Source: Vibrio navarrensis (lineage in GTDB: Bacteria > Pseudomonadota > Gammaproteobacteria > Enterobacterales > Vibrionaceae). From it: a DNA stretch of 64,000 nt. The stretch covers positions 1,364,001 to 1,428,000 of the forward strand of contig NZ_CP065217.1 of NCBI RefSeq assembly GCF_015767675.1, read 5' to 3'. The notes beneath the pieces were generated by a model. The model was not told where the DNA came from and did not search any database. It saw nothing but the letters and a program-made list of their open reading frames with translations. Below, piece after piece: positions 10,384 through 19,147 of the stretch. How positions within the stretch are numbered: the first letter of the stretch is position 1; every line of letters starts with the position of its first letter. The translations under genes and the position numbers were made by a program.

Positions 10384-10535
10384 ATGCCTTCACTCACCCT
10401 AGTTGTCGACAGGCTACGGCAATCATCCTAAACGAAGAGCGGTTTCCAAAACGGAAATATCTCTTTGTTTGTTTTTCAATAGTGGAAATTATTAATAAAA
10501 GCTAATCTACTGAAAAATAAACAGGATAAGCCGTT

Positions 10536-12086
10536 ATGAGCCACAGTGAAGCGAGTTTGCACCAGCGTCTACGGACTATAGTCAATGATGCCAAATTGTC
10601 GGTAGAGCAGAAAAATCAGTTTCTTGCCTTAGAAGCTGAAGCGATGCTGCAATACGTGTCAATTTCGCCCGCGCTACAAGAGGCGATGGCGCAAGGGGTC
10701 ATTTGTGACATGTTTGAAGGGCATGCGCCGTTCAAGCCTCGCTACGTTTTGCCCGACTACGCTCGCTTTCTGCGTCAAGGCAGTGAATATCTTGAACTTA
10801 GTCCAGCGCAAGACTTTGATGATGCACTGAACATGCTGACCATCTTGTATCATCATGTCCCTTCGGTGACCAATATTCCGGTTTATCTTGGACAGCTAGA
10901 TGAATTGCTGCTGCCTTACCTTGGTGACCTCAGTGAAGCGCAGCTGTATAAAAAAATAAAATTATTTTGGATTATGCTCGATCGCACCCTGCCGGATGCG
11001 TTTATGCATGTCAATGTAGGACCAACAGACAACATTCTCTGCCGGACGATTTTACAGGTGGATGCCGAACTTAGGCAGATCGCGCCTAATTTGACCTTCC
11101 TGTACGATCCGGCAGTCACGCCAGACGATCTGCTGCGACAGGCAACCGACAACATTTGCCAATCCAGCAAACCGCACATCGCCAACTATCCTTTGCATGC
11201 GGCGGCTTACGGCGACAGGCAGTTCGGCATCGTCAGCTGCTACAACTCGCTGCCTTTAGCGGGTGGAGCGAACACCTTGGTTCGTCTCAATCTGAAAGAG
11301 GTGGCGCAGCGCTCTGAGGATCCAGAGGATTTCTTCTCTCAACAACTGCCCCAGTTTGCAGAGTTGATGTTTGAGCTTATGGATGCGCGATCCTCGTATC
11401 TGCATGAGCAATCAGGTTTTTTTGACAGTTTCTTGGTGAAAGAAGCACTGATTGATGAAGCCAAGTTTGCCCCGATGTTCGGCATTTATGGCATGGCGGA
11501 AGCGGTAGAACTTCTGCTCAATAAACAAGGCCGCGAGCAAAAATATGGTCATAGTGAAGAGGCGAACGCACTTGGCCTTGCCATTTCTCAGCGCTTAGCG
11601 CAGCTGGTCGAGAGTCGCGAGGTCAAATATGGTCTAGCGGGGAAAGCGTTACTGCACGCACAAGGCGGCATCAGTTTAGACCGTGGCGTGACGCCGGGCG
11701 TACGTATTGCTTATGGTCACGAGCCTGATCCGGTCAGCTATGTTTTGGCTAATGCAGCGCATCACGCTTTTTACACCGCGGGCGTTAGCGACATTCTCAC
11801 CATTGACGAGACAGTAAAAAATAATCCTGAGGCGATGTTTAATCTGTGCAAAGGGGCGCTGGCGGCGGGTTATCGCGAGTTTACCGCCAACGTGGCAGGT
11901 AACGATCTGGTGAGAATCACTGGTTATATGGTGCGCCTATCGGATATTGCCCGCTATGCACAACAGGGTTCACGCAGCAATACCACCTTTTTAGGTGCCG
12001 AAGCGGCAAGCAACACCGACGTATTGCAAAGAAAAGCGCGTGTCGTCAGCATGGAAACGACGCCACTTTACGACGCGCAACACTGA
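10536..12086 (+). CDS. yjjI: YjjI family glycyl-radical enzyme
   Basis: 516 residues, the usual length for YjjI, a glycyl-radical enzyme of unknown substrate. Catalytic Cys is probably C235 (GIVSCYNSL). The radical glycine is probably G463 in VRITGYMVRLSDI near the C-terminus, a shortened version of the family motif. The protein works only after a radical is placed on that glycine by the activase encoded eight bases downstream. Glycyl radicals are destroyed by oxygen, so it should act under anaerobic or microaerobic conditions. No clear FNR site was found in the 150 bases upstream. Start ATG 10536 follows an AGGAT ribosome binding site. Confidence 0.93.
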   Translation: MSHSEASLHQRLRTIVNDAKLSVEQKNQFLALEAEAMLQYVSISPALQEAMAQGVICDMFEGHAPFKPRYVLPDYARFLRQGSEYLELSPAQDFDDALNMLTILYHHVPSVTNIPVYLGQLDELLLPYLGDLSEAQLYKKIKLFWIMLDRTLPDAFMHVNVGPTDNILCRTILQVDAELRQIAPNLTFLYDPAVTPDDLLRQATDNICQSSKPHIANYPLHAAAYGDRQFGIVSCYNSLPLAGGANTLVRLNLKEVAQRSEDPEDFFSQQLPQFAELMFELMDARSSYLHEQSGFFDSFLVKEALIDEAKFAPMFGIYGMAEAVELLLNKQGREQKYGHSEEANALGLAISQRLAQLVESREVKYGLAGKALLHAQGGISLDRGVTPGVRIAYGHEPDPVSYVLANAAHHAFYTAGVSDILTIDETVKNNPEAMFNLCKGALAAGYREFTANVAGNDLVRITGYMVRLSDIARYAQQGSRSNTTFLGAEAASNTDVLQRKARVVSMETTPLYDAQH

Positions 12087-12093
12087 ATAACTC

Positions 12094-12990
12094 ATGTCAG
12101 CTGTTCAGTTCAACAAGAAGGGGAAAGTGAGTCGTATCTTACCTTTCTCCTGTGTTGATGGGCCGGGAAATCGCCTGGTGATCTTCTTGCAGGGGTGTAA
12201 TTTCCATTGCAAGAGTTGCCACAATCCTCACACAATCAACCACTGTCATCATTGCGGTGAGTGTGTTGAGCATTGTCCAACAGGGGCACTGACCCAAGAT
12301 GCCAACAACCAAGTTGTTTGGCGAGAAGAGGTATGCATTCACTGCGACACCTGTACCGACGTTTGCGCTTTTCACTCCAATCCAAAAATCAAAGAGTGGA
12401 GCGTCGCGCAAGTGCTGGAGAGGATTCGGCAGCAACATCTGTTTATCAGTGGTGTGACCGTATCCGGTGGTGAGGCAACCTTACAGCTTCCGTTTGTTTT
12501 AGCGCTGTTCCAAGCGATTAAAGCGGATAGGACACTGGCTCATTTAAGCTGTTTTATCGACAGTAATGGTTCACTAACAACTCATGGCTGGGAAACGTTG
12601 GCCCCTTACACCGATGGTGTGATGATTGACCTAAAAGCTTGGCAAGCGGAAACCCATCAATGGTTAACAGGGCGCAACAATCATAGAGTCATACAGTCGA
12701 TAACGCATCTTGTTGAACTGAACATGCTACATGAACTTCGTTTGCTGCACATCCCGGGCAAAAGTGATTTAGACAGTGAGCTAACCGCGCTGTGTGAATT
12801 GCTACAGAGGTTGCCCTGCAAAGTGCAGATCCGCCTCAATGCCTTTCAAGCTCACTGGGTGAAAGGCGAAGCGCGAGCTTGGGCAAAATGCGATTACGCT
12901 GAGATAGAACGCTTTGCCGCGCGTCTTCGTCAGCACATCGCTCATCCGATTATATTGCCGTCGAAAACGGTGCTAGGCCATCTCCGTTAA
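12094..12990 (+). CDS. yjjW: YjjW family glycyl-radical enzyme activase (radical SAM)
   Basis: 298 residues. The radical-SAM cluster motif is C35-x3-C39-x2-C42 (CNFHCKSC). Two ferredoxin-type 4Fe-4S motifs follow, C51/C54/C57/C61 and C81/C84/C87/C91, as in other activases of this class. It should cleave S-adenosylmethionine and put the radical on YjjI. It starts seven bases after the yjjI stop, so the two form one operon. Its 3' end overlaps the convergent LysR gene by 18 bases. GG(E) for SAM binding is visible as VSGGEATLQ. Confidence 0.93.
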   Translation: MSAVQFNKKGKVSRILPFSCVDGPGNRLVIFLQGCNFHCKSCHNPHTINHCHHCGECVEHCPTGALTQDANNQVVWREEVCIHCDTCTDVCAFHSNPKIKEWSVAQVLERIRQQHLFISGVTVSGGEATLQLPFVLALFQAIKADRTLAHLSCFIDSNGSLTTHGWETLAPYTDGVMIDLKAWQAETHQWLTGRNNHRVIQSITHLVELNMLHELRLLHIPGKSDLDSELTALCELLQRLPCKVQIRLNAFQAHWVKGEARAWAKCDYAEIERFAARLRQHIAHPIILPSKTVLGHLR

Positions 12991-13884
12991 CTGCTGCTTA
13001 AGCCACACCAACGCCGGATCATTAAGGCTCTGCTTGTTGTACACCAAACTGTAAGCCACTTGGCCATAGTCAAAAGGCAAGGATTTTTGCACCAACCCTT
13101 TTGCCTGCAAAGCAGTGTCTGCCCAGCGTTTTGAGCAGGTAAACAGCAGCGGCGAGTGATGGCACATGACCGCCGCCGCGCCGAAGTCGGCGAGTGAAAT
13201 GACGATATCACGCGGCTGATGGCATTGAGTCAAAATGTGTTCAAAGTAGGGAATTGCCAGCTCTTTCTCATGAATACCAATATGTTGGCAGGCGAGGTAA
13301 CTGCCGATAGTCAAGTTTTCTCCAACCAGCGGGTGGGCAGAGTTCATCAAGCAAACCATTTCATCGTCTAAAATTGCATGCCAAACCAGTTCTTTATTCA
13401 TCGTCGGTGGCTGGCTGATGTCATGCGGCAGCAAAAGAAAATCCACTTGGCCACGCAGCAAAGAATCAAAACCGTGTTGCTCTTTGGCGTAGATGCTCAT
13501 ACTCACTTGCGGAGTTTGGCCTAAGATCTCGCTAAACAGGGGCGCAAACACTTCGAAAGTGCTCTCACGCATTGCCAGTGAAAACGAGCCGCTGTAACTC
13601 TCGGGTTGAAACGTTCCTTGGTGAATCACGCCATTCATGCTGGCTAAAATGCCATGCACCACAGGAGCGATACTTAGCGCATACGGCGTGGCAATCAATT
13701 GTGTACCTTCTCGATAGAAAAGTTCATCTTTGAGTAACGCGCGAAGCTGAGCGAGGATTTTGCTGACGCACGAAGGGGTAACACACAATTGTTGCGCAGT
13801 GCAGGTCACGCTGGTGGTGGTGAGCAGGACATGCAAAACCGTTAAATGCTTCAAACTGATGCGCGAAAGAGAGATGTAATCCAT
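12973..13884 (-). CDS. LysR-family transcriptional regulator
   Basis: 303 residues. The N-terminal winged helix-turn-helix (about 8-70) includes AQQLCVTPSCVSKILAQLRALLKDELFYR, followed by a LysR substrate-binding domain (about 95-300). It converges on yjjW with an 18-base overlap, so antisense effects on yjjI-yjjW are possible, though there is no evidence that it controls them. Effector unknown. The recognition helix has CVSK where most family members have AVS(R/K), an unusual Cys in a DNA-contact region. Confidence 0.9.
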   Translation of the reverse strand: MDYISLSRISLKHLTVLHVLLTTTSVTCTAQQLCVTPSCVSKILAQLRALLKDELFYREGTQLIATPYALSIAPVVHGILASMNGVIHQGTFQPESYSGSFSLAMRESTFEVFAPLFSEILGQTPQVSMSIYAKEQHGFDSLLRGQVDFLLLPHDISQPPTMNKELVWHAILDDEMVCLMNSAHPLVGENLTIGSYLACQHIGIHEKELAIPYFEHILTQCHQPRDIVISLADFGAAAVMCHHSPLLFTCSKRWADTALQAKGLVQKSLPFDYGQVAYSLVYNKQSLNDPALVWLKQQLTEMA

Positions 13885-14088
13885 AAAATACGGGCTTGAA
13901 CAGGATTTTGGGCATTAGAGCAGAATTCTACCAAACTGCCAATGCGTGAATTGCCCCTCTAACAGCAGAAAGTCAAGTGTCGGTAATCACAAGATAATTT
14001 AATCCAGACGACAATAAGGCTCAGTTGTCTCCAGCGCCGACACTGACTATAAACAGCGCACTGAAAATGATGTAGGTTTAGAGCGTAA

Positions 14089-14691
14089 ATGGACCCGTTG
14101 ATCGATGCGCTAATCACTCAAGGCTATTTTATTTGGGATGATTTCTTAGAAAGTGAAGAGGTATTGCGTCTAAGAGACGCCATCCCAGAGAAATGGAAAG
14201 AAGCCCGAATAGGGAGAAACGATGATTTGATCAAAGTTGAACGTATTCGCAGTGACAAAATTCAGTGGCTACAAGCAGGGAAGTCACAGGCCGTTGATGA
14301 GTATCTTGCCAAAATGGAAGAGATTCGCTTAGCGGTCAACCGCTATCTTTATCTTGGTTTGTTTGAATACGAAGCACATTTTGCCAAATATGAGCAAGGC
14401 GATTTTTATCAAAAGCACCTTGATAGCTTTCGCGGGCAGGAAAACCGTAAACTGACCACCGTGTTTTATCTCAATGACACTTGGCAGGAAGGCAACGGCG
14501 GTGAGTTGGTGATGTACGATTTGCAAGATCAACACTTACAGACGGTTCAGCCCAAAGGCGGGCGATTGGTGGTCTTTCTCTCGGAACTGTTTCCACACGA
14601 GGTACTGACCAGCCATGTTGACCGTTTCAGTATCGCTGGGTGGTTTCGTATAAACGGCGTGCGAGACAATATGTTGGATATCTCTCGTTAG
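14089..14691 (+). CDS. 2OG-Fe(II) oxygenase (prolyl-4-hydroxylase-like)
   Basis: 200 residues, double-stranded beta-helix fold. Iron ligands H110 and D112 (FYQKHLDSF) and H170 (LFPHEV), plus 2-oxoglutarate-binding R179 (VDRFSIAGW), have the usual spacing, so the protein should be an active dioxygenase. Small bacterial members of this P4H-like group may hydroxylate proteins; the substrate here is unknown. Single gene, divergent from the LysR gene, with a likely -10 (TATAAA) about 40 bases upstream and a weak hairpin after the stop. Confidence 0.87.
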   Translation: MDPLIDALITQGYFIWDDFLESEEVLRLRDAIPEKWKEARIGRNDDLIKVERIRSDKIQWLQAGKSQAVDEYLAKMEEIRLAVNRYLYLGLFEYEAHFAKYEQGDFYQKHLDSFRGQENRKLTTVFYLNDTWQEGNGGELVMYDLQDQHLQTVQPKGGRLVVFLSELFPHEVLTSHVDRFSIAGWFRINGVRDNMLDISR

Positions 14692-14720
14692 ACAAAACCC
14701 TAAGTGAATCTTCTCAATAC

Positions 14721-14750
14721 GCCAAAGACCTCAAAATAGCGGTCTTTGAC
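14721..14750. terminator. Hairpin between the oxygenase and HD-GYP genes
   Basis: Arms around AAAGACC / GGTCTTT with an AT-rich loop of about ten bases, between two convergent genes. The plus side is followed by GTTTTC, so it may end both transcripts; the U-run is weak. Confidence 0.45.
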
Positions 14751-14767
14751 GTTTTCAATCTGGCTTG

Positions 14768-15697
14768 CTAGTGGCTTTGAATCGAAATCTGATAGCAAGT
14801 ATGCATATGTTTTTTAAGGATTTTAAAGACTGCCGAGCACAATTTGCCGTCTGCGACCATTTGCGTCATTAACGCCTCTATTTCCTCCTGTTGCATTCGA
14901 CCACGATACGGTCTGTCTTGCGACAACGCCTGAAACACGTCTGCCACTGCAATAATGCGTGATGGCACATCCAATTCAGCTTCCGTTTTATGGTATGGGT
15001 AACCGGAACCATCCAAACGTTCGTGATGGTTAGAAGCCCATTCGGCAATCTTTGATTTTGGGAAAACTTTGTGCAGCGCCAGTTCAGTATCAATCGTGTG
15101 TCGCTTGATGCGAGTGTATTCTTGATCGGTTAAGCGCCCTTGCTTGTGCAAAATTTCATCTGGTGTTTTCAGTTTACCGATGTCATGCACCAGTCCGGCG
15201 ATGAAAATCATCTCTTGTTCGTGTTCGGTCAAACCGCTTTTTCCGGCCAGGAAACGTGCCACTTCCGCTACTTTCTGCGAGTGTTGGTAGGTAAACGGAC
15301 TTTTGGCGTCGACAATGCGAGCGAGAAATAGCCCGAGCGTCATTAAATCTTGTACCGTCAACTGCTTTTGCAACCAGTCGATGTGGTCAAAACCCAAACC
15401 AATCGTCTCAATGTTCTCCGATTCCATGGCAAACCAGAAACCATCTGTCATGATAAGCGGCACCATCGCTTTGCACATATCAGGGTTAAACAGCGTTCCC
15501 GCGTGAGCCATGATGCTATCGGCGATCATTTCTTCGTGTAGCGTGACGAGATCAGAATGACAGTCGGTCGCGTAGTGGGCGCGTAAAAAATCCAGTCGAT
15601 CAGAAAGATAGAGCAGCAATGTCTTTGTCAAAGGGGTCAAGATCGAGCTGTTCCAACTCATCCCAGCGGGTATGGTGATAGAGAATAGGTTTGGCAA
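14768..15697 (-). CDS. HD-GYP phosphodiesterase, C-terminal fragment of a frameshifted gene
   Basis: The HD-GYP part has AGLVHDIGKLKT, HHERLDGSGYP and DVFQALSQDRPYRG, so the catalytic residues for c-di-GMP hydrolysis are intact. The first 30 or so residues of this frame (before LLLYLSDRLDF) are out-of-frame translation of the upstream half, and no convincing ribosome binding site precedes them. Genuine coding sequence probably begins near 15620. It would be an active enzyme only if translated independently or after frameshifting. Confidence 0.7.
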   Translation of the reverse strand: MPNLFSITIPAGMSWNSSILTPLTKTLLLYLSDRLDFLRAHYATDCHSDLVTLHEEMIADSIMAHAGTLFNPDMCKAMVPLIMTDGFWFAMESENIETIGLGFDHIDWLQKQLTVQDLMTLGLFLARIVDAKSPFTYQHSQKVAEVARFLAGKSGLTEHEQEMIFIAGLVHDIGKLKTPDEILHKQGRLTDQEYTRIKRHTIDTELALHKVFPKSKIAEWASNHHERLDGSGYPYHKTEAELDVPSRIIAVADVFQALSQDRPYRGRMQQEEIEALMTQMVADGKLCSAVFKILKKHMHTCYQISIQSH

Positions 15698-16028
15698 ATT
15701 GAGCTAAAATGTTGCATTGCTGTAGCGACTGATACCCCCGTATGCAGTGCGCTTGTGCATCTTGAGGCATGAGTTTCTCTAGCAGCATCAAATGCTCTTT
15801 GGTTTCTGATACACCGCAATCGTGCACCATTCCAGCGAAGTAGCTGAATTCCGCTTTGCGAATATCCCAGCCCATTTTTAGCGCGCATTTGTAGGCGATG
15901 TAGGCGACGCGATGGTTGTGATGGGTATCATCGACGCCAACGTAATCTAAGGCCCTAGCGACCCAGATCAGCGCTTGTTTTAGGTCTACTTCGAAGTGTG
16001 CTGTGCCTAAGGAGCATGTCTCGTTCAT
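15600..16028 (-). CDS. HD-like domain, N-terminal fragment of a frameshifted gene
   Basis: 142 residues ending at an early stop created by the frameshift. It contains FAGMVHDCGV (an HD pair) and ILYHHTRWDEL, typical of the first, GYP-less HD domain in tandem HD/HD-GYP proteins. That domain is likely regulatory and is cut just before its last helix. It overlaps the C-terminal fragment by 98 bases in another frame. Confidence 0.7.
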   Translation of the reverse strand: MNETCSLGTAHFEVDLKQALIWVARALDYVGVDDTHHNHRVAYIAYKCALKMGWDIRKAEFSYFAGMVHDCGVSETKEHLMLLEKLMPQDAQAHCIRGYQSLQQCNILAQFAKPILYHHTRWDELEQLDLDPFDKDIAALSF

Positions 16029-16363
16029 GATTTTTCCGACGTTACTTTGTAGTTATTATTTTGTTCGCAGCAATGCGTGTAAGCTTTGTGCATTTATCTT
16101 AACGATGATACAGGGAAGTGTTTGGAATTATTATCCTTGACAGGCGCTATTGTTAATTATTTTGATATGAGTAGTGTTTTATCAGTAGCTGAGTGTATCT
16201 CAGTTGTCACATTTCATTCATATCATGCAATAGTGCACGGGATTTCATAGATGATAAACGCCATGCGTCTTAGCGCAAAGGGATCAAAAGTGCAGAAGGG
16301 ACAGCTCGGATGAGTTGTGCAAATAAGGTTGCCGCATTTGATGTAGACACGGCGGTAAACGAG
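16029..16363. other. Intergenic region without a gene (335 bases)
   Basis: AT-rich, between two minus-strand genes. It holds a small inverted repeat CTGAG-N5-CTCAG near 16190 and probably the promoter of the split HD gene. No convincing coding sequence or RNA gene was seen. Confidence 0.5.
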
Positions 16364-17107
16364 CTATTCGGGGCAAGGATTGTTTTCAAGCATAATTTCG
16401 TAACATCCCGACTGCTTCAATGCTTGGATCCCTTTTTCATAGATGGCTTGCAATTTTTTCCCCCGCTCGGTGGGTTGAAAAAGCACATACATGGGGTCGC
16501 TGAGCAGAGGCTTTGGGTTGACCAAAATTGCTCTCGTTTCGCCTTCCGTTACAAGGTTAACCATGTTGCGGCCAACTCGCTTTTCTGCTGGAATCGCATC
16601 AACGCGCGCTCGGTGCAGTTTGAGAAAGTTTTCTTTTAGATCTGAGGCGATCACAGGCGTCAATCCGTTTTCTTGCATAAGTTGCGTGACGGTGTAGCCC
16701 TCGACAGCGCCGAGTCGGTACTTAGCGAGATCAGCAAGCTCATTCCATTCTAAGTTGACCGAGTTGTGGTAAAACATCACCGTGTCGGCGTGAAGCAAAG
16801 GTGTAGTGGAGAGCAGGTAGCTTGCTCTTCGTTCTTCGGTGGCATACCAAGGGAAAGTCGCATCGGCTTTGCCGTATTCGACCAGTTTTGCGCTGCGCAT
16901 CCAAGGGTAGTAAGCAAACTCAACCTCCAAGCCCTGAACATTGAAAATTTTAAGCACTATTTTTTCTAAAATGCCGTCGTCAACAGATGTGTAAGGCTGC
17001 CATTCACCCAATGCAAAACGCACGATATCGTTTTGCTCGGCGTGCGTGCTTGTGCTCATACTGGCTGTGAAGAAAACGAGTGAGGCTAAAAGTGAGTTAC
17101 GTATCAT
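16364..17107 (-). CDS. Periplasmic amino-acid-type solute-binding protein (SBP_bac_3)
   Basis: 247 residues. A signal peptide (about 1-23, ending THA) precedes a family-3 binding-protein fold starting FALGEWQPYTSVDDG. The YYPWMRSAKLVEYGKADATFPW segment is typical of the stand-alone members in Vibrio and Shewanella. No permease or ATPase gene is near, so it may be an orphan sensor or scavenging protein, not part of an importer. It lies downstream of c-di-GMP genes, and an accessory sensing role is possible but unproven. Confidence 0.82.
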   Translation of the reverse strand: MIRNSLLASLVFFTASMSTSTHAEQNDIVRFALGEWQPYTSVDDGILEKIVLKIFNVQGLEVEFAYYPWMRSAKLVEYGKADATFPWYATEERRASYLLSTTPLLHADTVMFYHNSVNLEWNELADLAKYRLGAVEGYTVTQLMQENGLTPVIASDLKENFLKLHRARVDAIPAEKRVGRNMVNLVTEGETRAILVNPKPLLSDPMYVLFQPTERGKKLQAIYEKGIQALKQSGCYEIMLENNPCPE

Positions 17108-17433
17108 TGTTTTGGATAAACCTCGTGAACACGAGCTTAGAAGCTGCCATATCCCGATCCAAAAAGCGATTAAATGGTTGTTTGAGTGTAGCAGTTATCT
17201 GTTTTTTTACTTATCGAGTGGAGATTCTTTATCAGGACAAGAAAAGAAAACAAAGAACTTGATCACAAAGCGTTAACATTCTGATTGGACAACCTTGTTT
17301 CGCTACTAGGCGACTTTGCTTAAATCGCTGCACGCTTATTCTGGTTTACCTTTGCAGGTGAGGTGGTCGGCTCTCTACCAATAGAAATCCATGTGCAGCC
17401 TCATGCTGTTTTTTTTGCTCAGTAACTCTATGG

Positions 17434-17473
17434 TGTAAATTTATCATTACATCTGTGGTTTCAAATCATTACA
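17434..17473 (+). promoter_or_regulatory. Tandem TyrR-like boxes upstream of tyrP
   Basis: The first box, 17434-17451, is TGTAAA-N6-ATTACA, one mismatch from the TyrR consensus TGTAAA-N6-TTTACA. A weaker box (TGGTTT-N6-ATTACA) lies at 17456-17473. ATCATTACAT is repeated exactly at a 22-base step, two helical turns. E. coli tyrP also has a strong and a weak TyrR box in tandem. Assignment rests on sequence match and gene identity. Confidence 0.7.
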
Positions 17474-17503
17474 TTTCTCTTGATCTCTAATCATAGATAC
17501 TAC

Positions 17504-17550
17504 AAAATCGCCGTCACTCTAGCGTTTTGCAAGGTTGAACGGCGATTTTT
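17504..17550 (+). terminator. Terminator-like hairpin in the tyrP leader
   Basis: Perfect 11-base arms AAAATCGCCGT / ACGGCGATTTT around a loop of about 24 bases, followed by a T-run. It sits after the TyrR boxes and about 55 bases before the tyrP ATG, so it could be a leader attenuator or a stop for upstream transcription. Confidence 0.6.
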
Positions 17551-17602
17551 CATCATCAATCTCTGCAAAATATCCTTTTAGTGTAAATAAAAGAATACAC
17601 AT

Positions 17603-18805
17603 ATGCATAGTTCAAAGATTTTTGGTAGTACTTTGATCATTGCCGGCACAACCATTGGTGCGGGTATGTTGGCCTTGCCACTGGCTTCTGCGGGGATTGG
17701 TTTTTCTATTTCTTTGATGATCATGGTATCGCTGTGGGCGCTGATGTCATTCACTGCTTTGCTGATGGTGGAAGTTCATCAAGAAGCGCAAAGCAACGCG
17801 ACCTTGCATACCTTGGCAAAACAAATTCTCGGCCCTAAGGGCAAGTTGATTGCAAGCTTCTCGATGTTGTTTCTCTTCTATGCGCTTTGCGCTGCCTATA
17901 TTGCAGGTGGTGGTGCACAATTTGCGACCCGAGTGACTCAGTGGTTTGGCGTGCAAGTCGACAGTGCGATTGCGACCACGCTATTTACGCTGCTGGTTGC
18001 GACCATAGTGACGATTGGAACCAGTACGGTAGACAAAGTTAACCGAGTGCTCTTTACGCTCAAAATCGTCGCCATGATTGCTGTGTTGTTCTTCCTAGCG
18101 CCGAATGTGAGTCAGGCTTATTTGCTGAGTATGCCGCTCGAACAAGGTTTAGTGGTGGCGTCGATTCCAGTAATATTCACTTCGTTTGGTTTTCACGGCA
18201 GTATTCCGGCGATTGTTCGTTACCTCGATGGCGATACAGGCTCTTTGCGCAAAGCGATTTTGTTTGGCTCTTTGATCCCATTAGTGATTTACATCTTCTG
18301 GCAGATTGTGACGCTTGGGGTAGTAAAGCAAGATGATTTGCTTGCCAATTCTGCGCTTAGTGGCTTGATTGCACAGCTTGCGATCACCGTACATCAATCG
18401 CAGTTGGGCACGTTGGTGGGAGTGTTTGCTGATCTCGCGCTTCTGACTTCCTTCCTTGGCGTCAGTCTGGGTCTGTTTGAGTTCCTTGGTGACACGTTGA
18501 AAAAGCAGCAAGGAAATCCCAATCGCGTGATAGCAGCGGTTGTGACCTTTACGCCACCGTTGGGTTTTGCGCTGTTCTATCCGCAAGGGTTCATTACCGC
18601 GCTGGGCTATGCCGCGATTGCGCTGACCGTATTGGCTATTTTTCTGCCAGTGGCGATGGTCAATAAAGTGAGAAAGCAGAGCCCACAACGGGCATATCGT
18701 GTTGTTGGTGGGCAAGTTTCCCTGATGCTAACCGGTGGTGTAGGTGTGTTGATTGTGGCAGCGCAAATCTTGATAAGTTTAGGCGTTTTACCTTCACTGG
18801 GATAA
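17603..18805 (+). CDS. tyrP: Aromatic amino acid (tyrosine) permease TyrP
   Basis: 400 residues with about eleven membrane helices, the size of the HAAAP-family tyrosine/tryptophan permeases. The N-terminus FGSTLIIAGTTIGAGMLALPLASAG is the family signature, and SIPVIFTSFGFHGSIPAIVRYLDGD matches the conserved central region. It imports tyrosine (possibly tryptophan) by proton symport across the inner membrane. TyrR-like boxes upstream support the tyrosine assignment over tryptophan (mtr/tnaB). Monocistronic, with a strong terminator just after the stop. Confidence 0.9.
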   Translation: MHSSKIFGSTLIIAGTTIGAGMLALPLASAGIGFSISLMIMVSLWALMSFTALLMVEVHQEAQSNATLHTLAKQILGPKGKLIASFSMLFLFYALCAAYIAGGGAQFATRVTQWFGVQVDSAIATTLFTLLVATIVTIGTSTVDKVNRVLFTLKIVAMIAVLFFLAPNVSQAYLLSMPLEQGLVVASIPVIFTSFGFHGSIPAIVRYLDGDTGSLRKAILFGSLIPLVIYIFWQIVTLGVVKQDDLLANSALSGLIAQLAITVHQSQLGTLVGVFADLALLTSFLGVSLGLFEFLGDTLKKQQGNPNRVIAAVVTFTPPLGFALFYPQGFITALGYAAIALTVLAIFLPVAMVNKVRKQSPQRAYRVVGGQVSLMLTGGVGVLIVAAQILISLGVLPSLG

Positions 18806-18813
18806 ACGCGATG

Positions 18814-18849
18814 AAAGCGGTGGTTGAGTCAACACTTAACCACCGCTTT
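18814..18849 (+). terminator. tyrP rho-independent terminator
   Basis: 12-base perfect arms AAAGCGGTGGTT / AACCACCGCTTT with a 12-base loop, starting nine bases after the tyrP stop and followed by GTTATTT. Confidence 0.85.
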
Positions 18850-19147
18850 GTTATTTGCCTACCTTTACCACGCGCGAAAGGTTTTCCTCTGCTCCCACTT
18901 GATAAGACTAAGCAGTAAGACGAAGCATTTATTTCACTATTTGGCTTTTACGTTCGCAATAAAAATGAAGTTATTGCAATCCATTCCATCTATTTGATTT
19001 TACCATGATCAAATATCTCCTATTTTCGCTCACTTTCATCAGGATAAGCTCGTGGTTTGCGCCTAAACTTATCAAGAGTGGGGAAACACAAATTGATACC
19101 CTGGAATCGTTTCTCGGTGATTTTGTGTCAGGCAAAGGAGCAAAGAG
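18850..19147. other. Intergenic region (298 bases)
   Basis: AT-rich leader of the next gene. A 66-codon open frame begins at 19005 (hydrophobic MIKYLLFSLTF start), but it lacks a ribosome binding site and runs into the HD-GYP gene in another frame, so I do not call it. Confidence 0.4.

Larger units (their letters stand above)
14768..16028 (-). pseudogene. HD + HD-GYP gene split by a +1 frameshift
   Basis: Reading the minus strand, the first frame (from 16028) gives an HD-like domain and stops at 15600. The second frame carries on with an HD-GYP domain to 14768. Near 15610-15620 the first frame reads DKDIAALSF-stop, while the second reads LLLYLSDRLDFLRAHYATD. Dropping one base at the repeated GCTGCT restores a smooth 419-residue protein through ...DKDIA-LYLSDRLDFLR.... 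This is either a real inactivating or phase-variable insertion or a sequencing error. If it is real, the two halves could still be made separately. Confidence 0.75.
17108..17602. other. Divergent regulatory region between the binding protein and tyrP (495 bases)
   Basis: No coding sequence is supported. It contains two TyrR-like boxes (17434-17473) and a strong terminator-like hairpin (17504-17550), both described separately. Confidence 0.5.

Noticed and set aside
12139..12438. 99-codon frame opposite yjjW
   Set aside because: Antisense shadow of a cysteine-rich gene; no independent support.
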